Assembly (NCBI RefSeq): GCF_050947335.1
Contig: NC_134991.1
Location: forward strand, 7,316,001-7,380,000
Source of the DNA: Megachile rotundata
Taxonomy: Eukaryota > Arthropoda > Insecta > Hymenoptera > Megachilidae
Reading direction: 5' to 3'
DNA: 64,000 nt
The first letter of the stretch is position 1; each line of letters opens with the position of its first letter. The notes below the pieces were generated by a model. The model was not told where the DNA came from, made no database searches, and saw nothing but the letters and a program-made list of their open reading frames with translations. Positions 60,791 through 64,000 of this stretch are shown one piece after another. The translations under genes were made by a program, and so were the position numbers.

Positions 60791-63700
60791 TCAGAGCTCA
60801 ACTACTCTGTGGGTATTACGTCTATAGACTGATACGATATTCGCGTGTTGAGACGAGAGCGTGTTTGGCGAACCGATAAAGCCTGGCAGTCGTTCGTTCG
60901 TTTCCGATGCTCGTTCAGTGGCTCCCGCCGTACCTCCTGTCTTATCTTCGGCCGCTTTTTTTTCGTAATTGAAGTCTGTATTTGCATCGCAAACAGCCGA
61001 GTCGTGAAAGCGGCCTGGTATCCGGCCTCCTCCGATGTTTCCGACCGTGTTTCGAACTAATTTTACATTATCGACAGAAGTGTGGTTGAGCAACGAAGGC
61101 GTGCTTGGGATACAAGTTTTGGTATGACCTTTTGATTGTGACATGTTCTATGCTTTTGTGTTAGTTTGATTTTGATCGGTGGTGAGCTATTTTTGTTCGG
61201 TGGCGAATTGATAAGTCGTATATTCGTGTTTTCTGTCATGTGTGGAGGTGCTATTTTTATCGCTGGTATAACCTTCGCTGTATTGATTGGGGTGATTTCT
61301 GCTGTTGGACTGCTATAGTTCTTAATTTTTTATTCTATTAAAATTTCACTGATTTCTTCATTTAATTTTTCTATTTTTTCATTAAAAATTGTTGTAATTT
61401 TGTTCAGATAAAGTAGCATATTTTAAAGGGATCTAGAATGAAATGTCAGATGTTCAACAGTAAGATTTATAAATATCAGTATTTTAACATTTTCATAATT
61501 GAATATTGTAGATATTCGACGTTTTTATGATATTCAATTTCAAATGCTTAAGAAAATCACTCTAGGTCCAGCTATAGTATATGTATATACTATAAAAGTT
61601 CATATGTCATCCATGAATTAACATACGCCAAGTTATTCTACATAAAATATTAAGCAATTTAAATGCTACTAGTGCCAGACTTTTATTAGACATAATAAAA
61701 GTTATGTCTAATAAATTAGTTATATAAGAGTTTTCCGTAAAATATCGAATAAATAATCGTCTTCAATAAACGATCCGAACAATTTAACAAATATTATTCT
61801 TAACAAATGATTTAAAGAACGCATTCGTTTTAAAAATCAGCTATAACAAGTGGTCGATGTTGTTTTAAAAATGACGATAATCATGAAGCGACGGAGACTG
61901 ATTGAATCTGATGTCACTTCGATAAGAGACAACAGCCGATCGATTCGAGCGAACGATACCGCGCTTTCATCGATGTTCCCGATACTTTTCGTTTCATTCA
62001 CGATCAGTCTTGGTGTTGTAGCTCGTTGTAATTCACACCTGGCTCCCCAGATACACGTGTCGCTCCACATGCAAATCGATTTACGATAGCGTACCTCGTA
62101 TCGCGTTTTTATCAACCGGAGATGAACGACACGTCGATATCGAGACCCGATAAACAGTCACCGGGAAGTACGATACATGTGACGTCGAGCATGCAGCGGA
62201 AGACATCTCCAACAGTTATCTGTTCGTTATCACCATTTTTGCGAGATAAGACGCATGCCTGAACCCGTGTTAGCTTCTTAACCCACGGTAATTCAGTCGC
62301 TTTATATATAACTTCACGAAAAATATTCCACTTCTGCTAAATATTCTATTATAGCTGTTTTATCAAATTGTAAAATAGGGTGGTAATCCAACTGCGATTG
62401 GGTCTTGACATAGATGTGTATTGGTGTATATAAAGGCGTACAATGTGTTGGTAAAAGATACACATACAAAATATGAATTATATTGACAAAGAGTACGCAT
62501 ACAAAATATGTAATTTATTGGCAAAAATCAGGTACCTTTGCCAAAGAAAAAGTTTCATATACTAACTAAAAAAATATGAAATTATGTTGACATCTATGTA
62601 AATTAAATGTGTAGATGTCTACATAAAATTCAACAAATTTCAAACTAGATATAAATTGAATTCATAGGTGAATACCAAAACTGTTGAACACAATTTTATC
62701 TTAAAACGAAGAAATAAGAGAAATCCAACATCTGCACCAACTTGAACATACTTCTTGCACCGCAGTTACAAAACTGTGCACGTGTACAGAGGGTCAAGAA
62801 GCACGTGTACAGCTGGTTTAATAATCGTGAAATCATCGTCGACCAAAGAGATCCGACGTTTATCGCGTGGGCGTGACCGTGCAACGAATCAGAAGCTTAA
62901 AAACAACAAGTCGACCTTCGTGTTTCCAAGATTTTCAAGCATCCTACGATCGCCCGGCATCTTCGATCGTGTCCTTCCGTATATCGATACTCGCAGGTGT
63001 GTCGATCGGTTACGTAAACTCGGATCGAAATTCACGTCGGGTAATCACGATGTTATAGCTGCTCGGCCGTGAGAAAACTGCGACGATTCCGTGTTTTGAT
63101 CATTATGAATGGCGGATTCCGCGAGATTTACGAGCGCCAAATGGAGGACGCAATCTCGGTCGCGAATTGCTGCGGTAATTTGAACGCTGTCGCCGGAGAC
63201 CTCAATGACCGCATAAGAACGCTCGGAACCATTCAATTTGCAGCTACGGATTAACTCATCTCCATTTTACGTTTTCTTGGTAATGTTGGTAGTTTATTGT
63301 AGTATTAGTGTAGTATTGTCGTATTGTCATTACACAAAACATGTAGTAGGATTGAAAATTGTATTCTATATATGTATATAATTGTGTTGTACGATTCAAT
63401 GCATTAGTTGTCATAAAATATGCACTTAGTTTCTTTGAAAAAGGACATCTTTTATTGTCAACAATATTTGCCGTTTTCTGAGTGTTTCTTTAGTCACATT
63501 TACAGTGGGTGTGTTTTAAGAATCTATAGAGAATTCAATACCTATGTAAGAATTTGTACTGCAACCATAAATTTATGTAATACACGAAAGATAATAGAAA
63601 GTAGCTACTTCTAAACCTTGCGAATAAAAGATGAAGGACATTGCGTTTCAGAGTGCCCAAATTTTTTAGAAGTGTTATGAAAAAGACCATGATTACGTGA

Positions 63701-64000
63701 TCTGACCTTGCGTTCACGATCTTCCTCTCGATCTATACTAAATATCTCCCATATACACTCCTATATGATAAGCACTCCTACATTATGCAATGTTATCGCA
63801 CAAAAAATTCGACTAATTCTAATAATTTCGCAAAAACAAACTACCAAAATGAATCAAGTTAGTATGTTTGTTCTACAAAAATAAAACCTCCTTTCTCTCA
63901 GCACTCACCTGAAATTTAGTAGAGCAAGGTTGCAAACTTCAATTTCTGAGTCATTGTACGAAAATTCGCACGTTAGACGTCACGAAACGCACAAATGTTG
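60791..64000. other. Non-coding with GC-richer islands
   Basis: Islands lie at about 60800-61060, 61850-62280 and 62740-63250; the rest is AT-rich. A short near-duplication (ACACATACAAAATATGAATT and ACGCATACAAAATATGTAAT) lies at about 62460-62515. Open frames up to 117 codons show no domain. No exon, RNA gene or element is recognised up to the end of the window. Confidence 0.4.

Noticed and set aside
1..64000. CRISPR arrays, bacterial genes or operons
   Set aside because: The repeats lack spacer structure, there is no dense coding, and the spliced exon and mariner elements show animal nuclear DNA.
1..64000. tRNA, rRNA or spliceosomal RNA genes
   Set aside because: No A/B box pair with a cloverleaf and no recognisable small-RNA core was seen by eye; a covariance-model scan would be needed to exclude them fully.

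Overview
This looks like nuclear DNA of an insect, most likely a hymenopteran (bee, wasp or ant). It is AT-rich with GC- and CpG-richer islands, eukaryotic splice signals, degenerate mariner transposons and many minisatellites. There are no operons, no ribosome-binding sites and no dense coding. The insect call follows from the one recognisable exon and the mobile elements; the order-level call is an inference.

Only one host protein-coding segment can be supported: a 72-bp internal exon on the + strand at 27049-27120. It encodes the first part of a SAM domain of the DLC/STARD RhoGAP family, the fly crossveinless-c (cv-c) orthologue, annotated in many insects as rho GTPase-activating protein 7. 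Its acceptor and donor are intact. No partner exon was found on either side, so most of the window is probably intron of this very long gene, with about 27 kb upstream and about 37 kb downstream of the exon.

The rest is a mosaic. One component is unique, GC-richer islands of 0.3-1.5 kb, candidate conserved non-coding or regulatory DNA; the largest, about 57.85-59.42 kb, could be an internal promoter with a 5' non-coding exon. The other is tandem repeats. One loose family of about 15-16 bp, with a core like GGGATTTnGGGAATTT, recurs at more than a dozen loci on both strands (main blocks at 9.7, 16.3, 17.8, 22.2, 23.8, 24.9, 32.8, 36.0 and 47.1 kb). Separate families have units of about 34, 39, 47, 68, 109, 118, 121, 138-147 and 152 bp. 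A 15-bp CACGCG-rich array covers 59.57-60.79 kb.

Mobile DNA consists of two dead, internally deleted mariner elements (42994-43546 and 43570-44440), each with terminal inverted repeats and TA target duplications, 23 bp apart inside a TA-rich repeat. There is also a probable piggyBac-like non-autonomous element (31837-32073) with TTAA duplications, and possible relics of similar ends near 20.4 and 21.2 kb.

I found no tRNA, rRNA, CRISPR array or intact transposase, and no candidate for a new multi-gene system. The long open frames at 24.8, 36.4-37.0 and 59.7-60.6 kb are products of tandem repeats, not genes.
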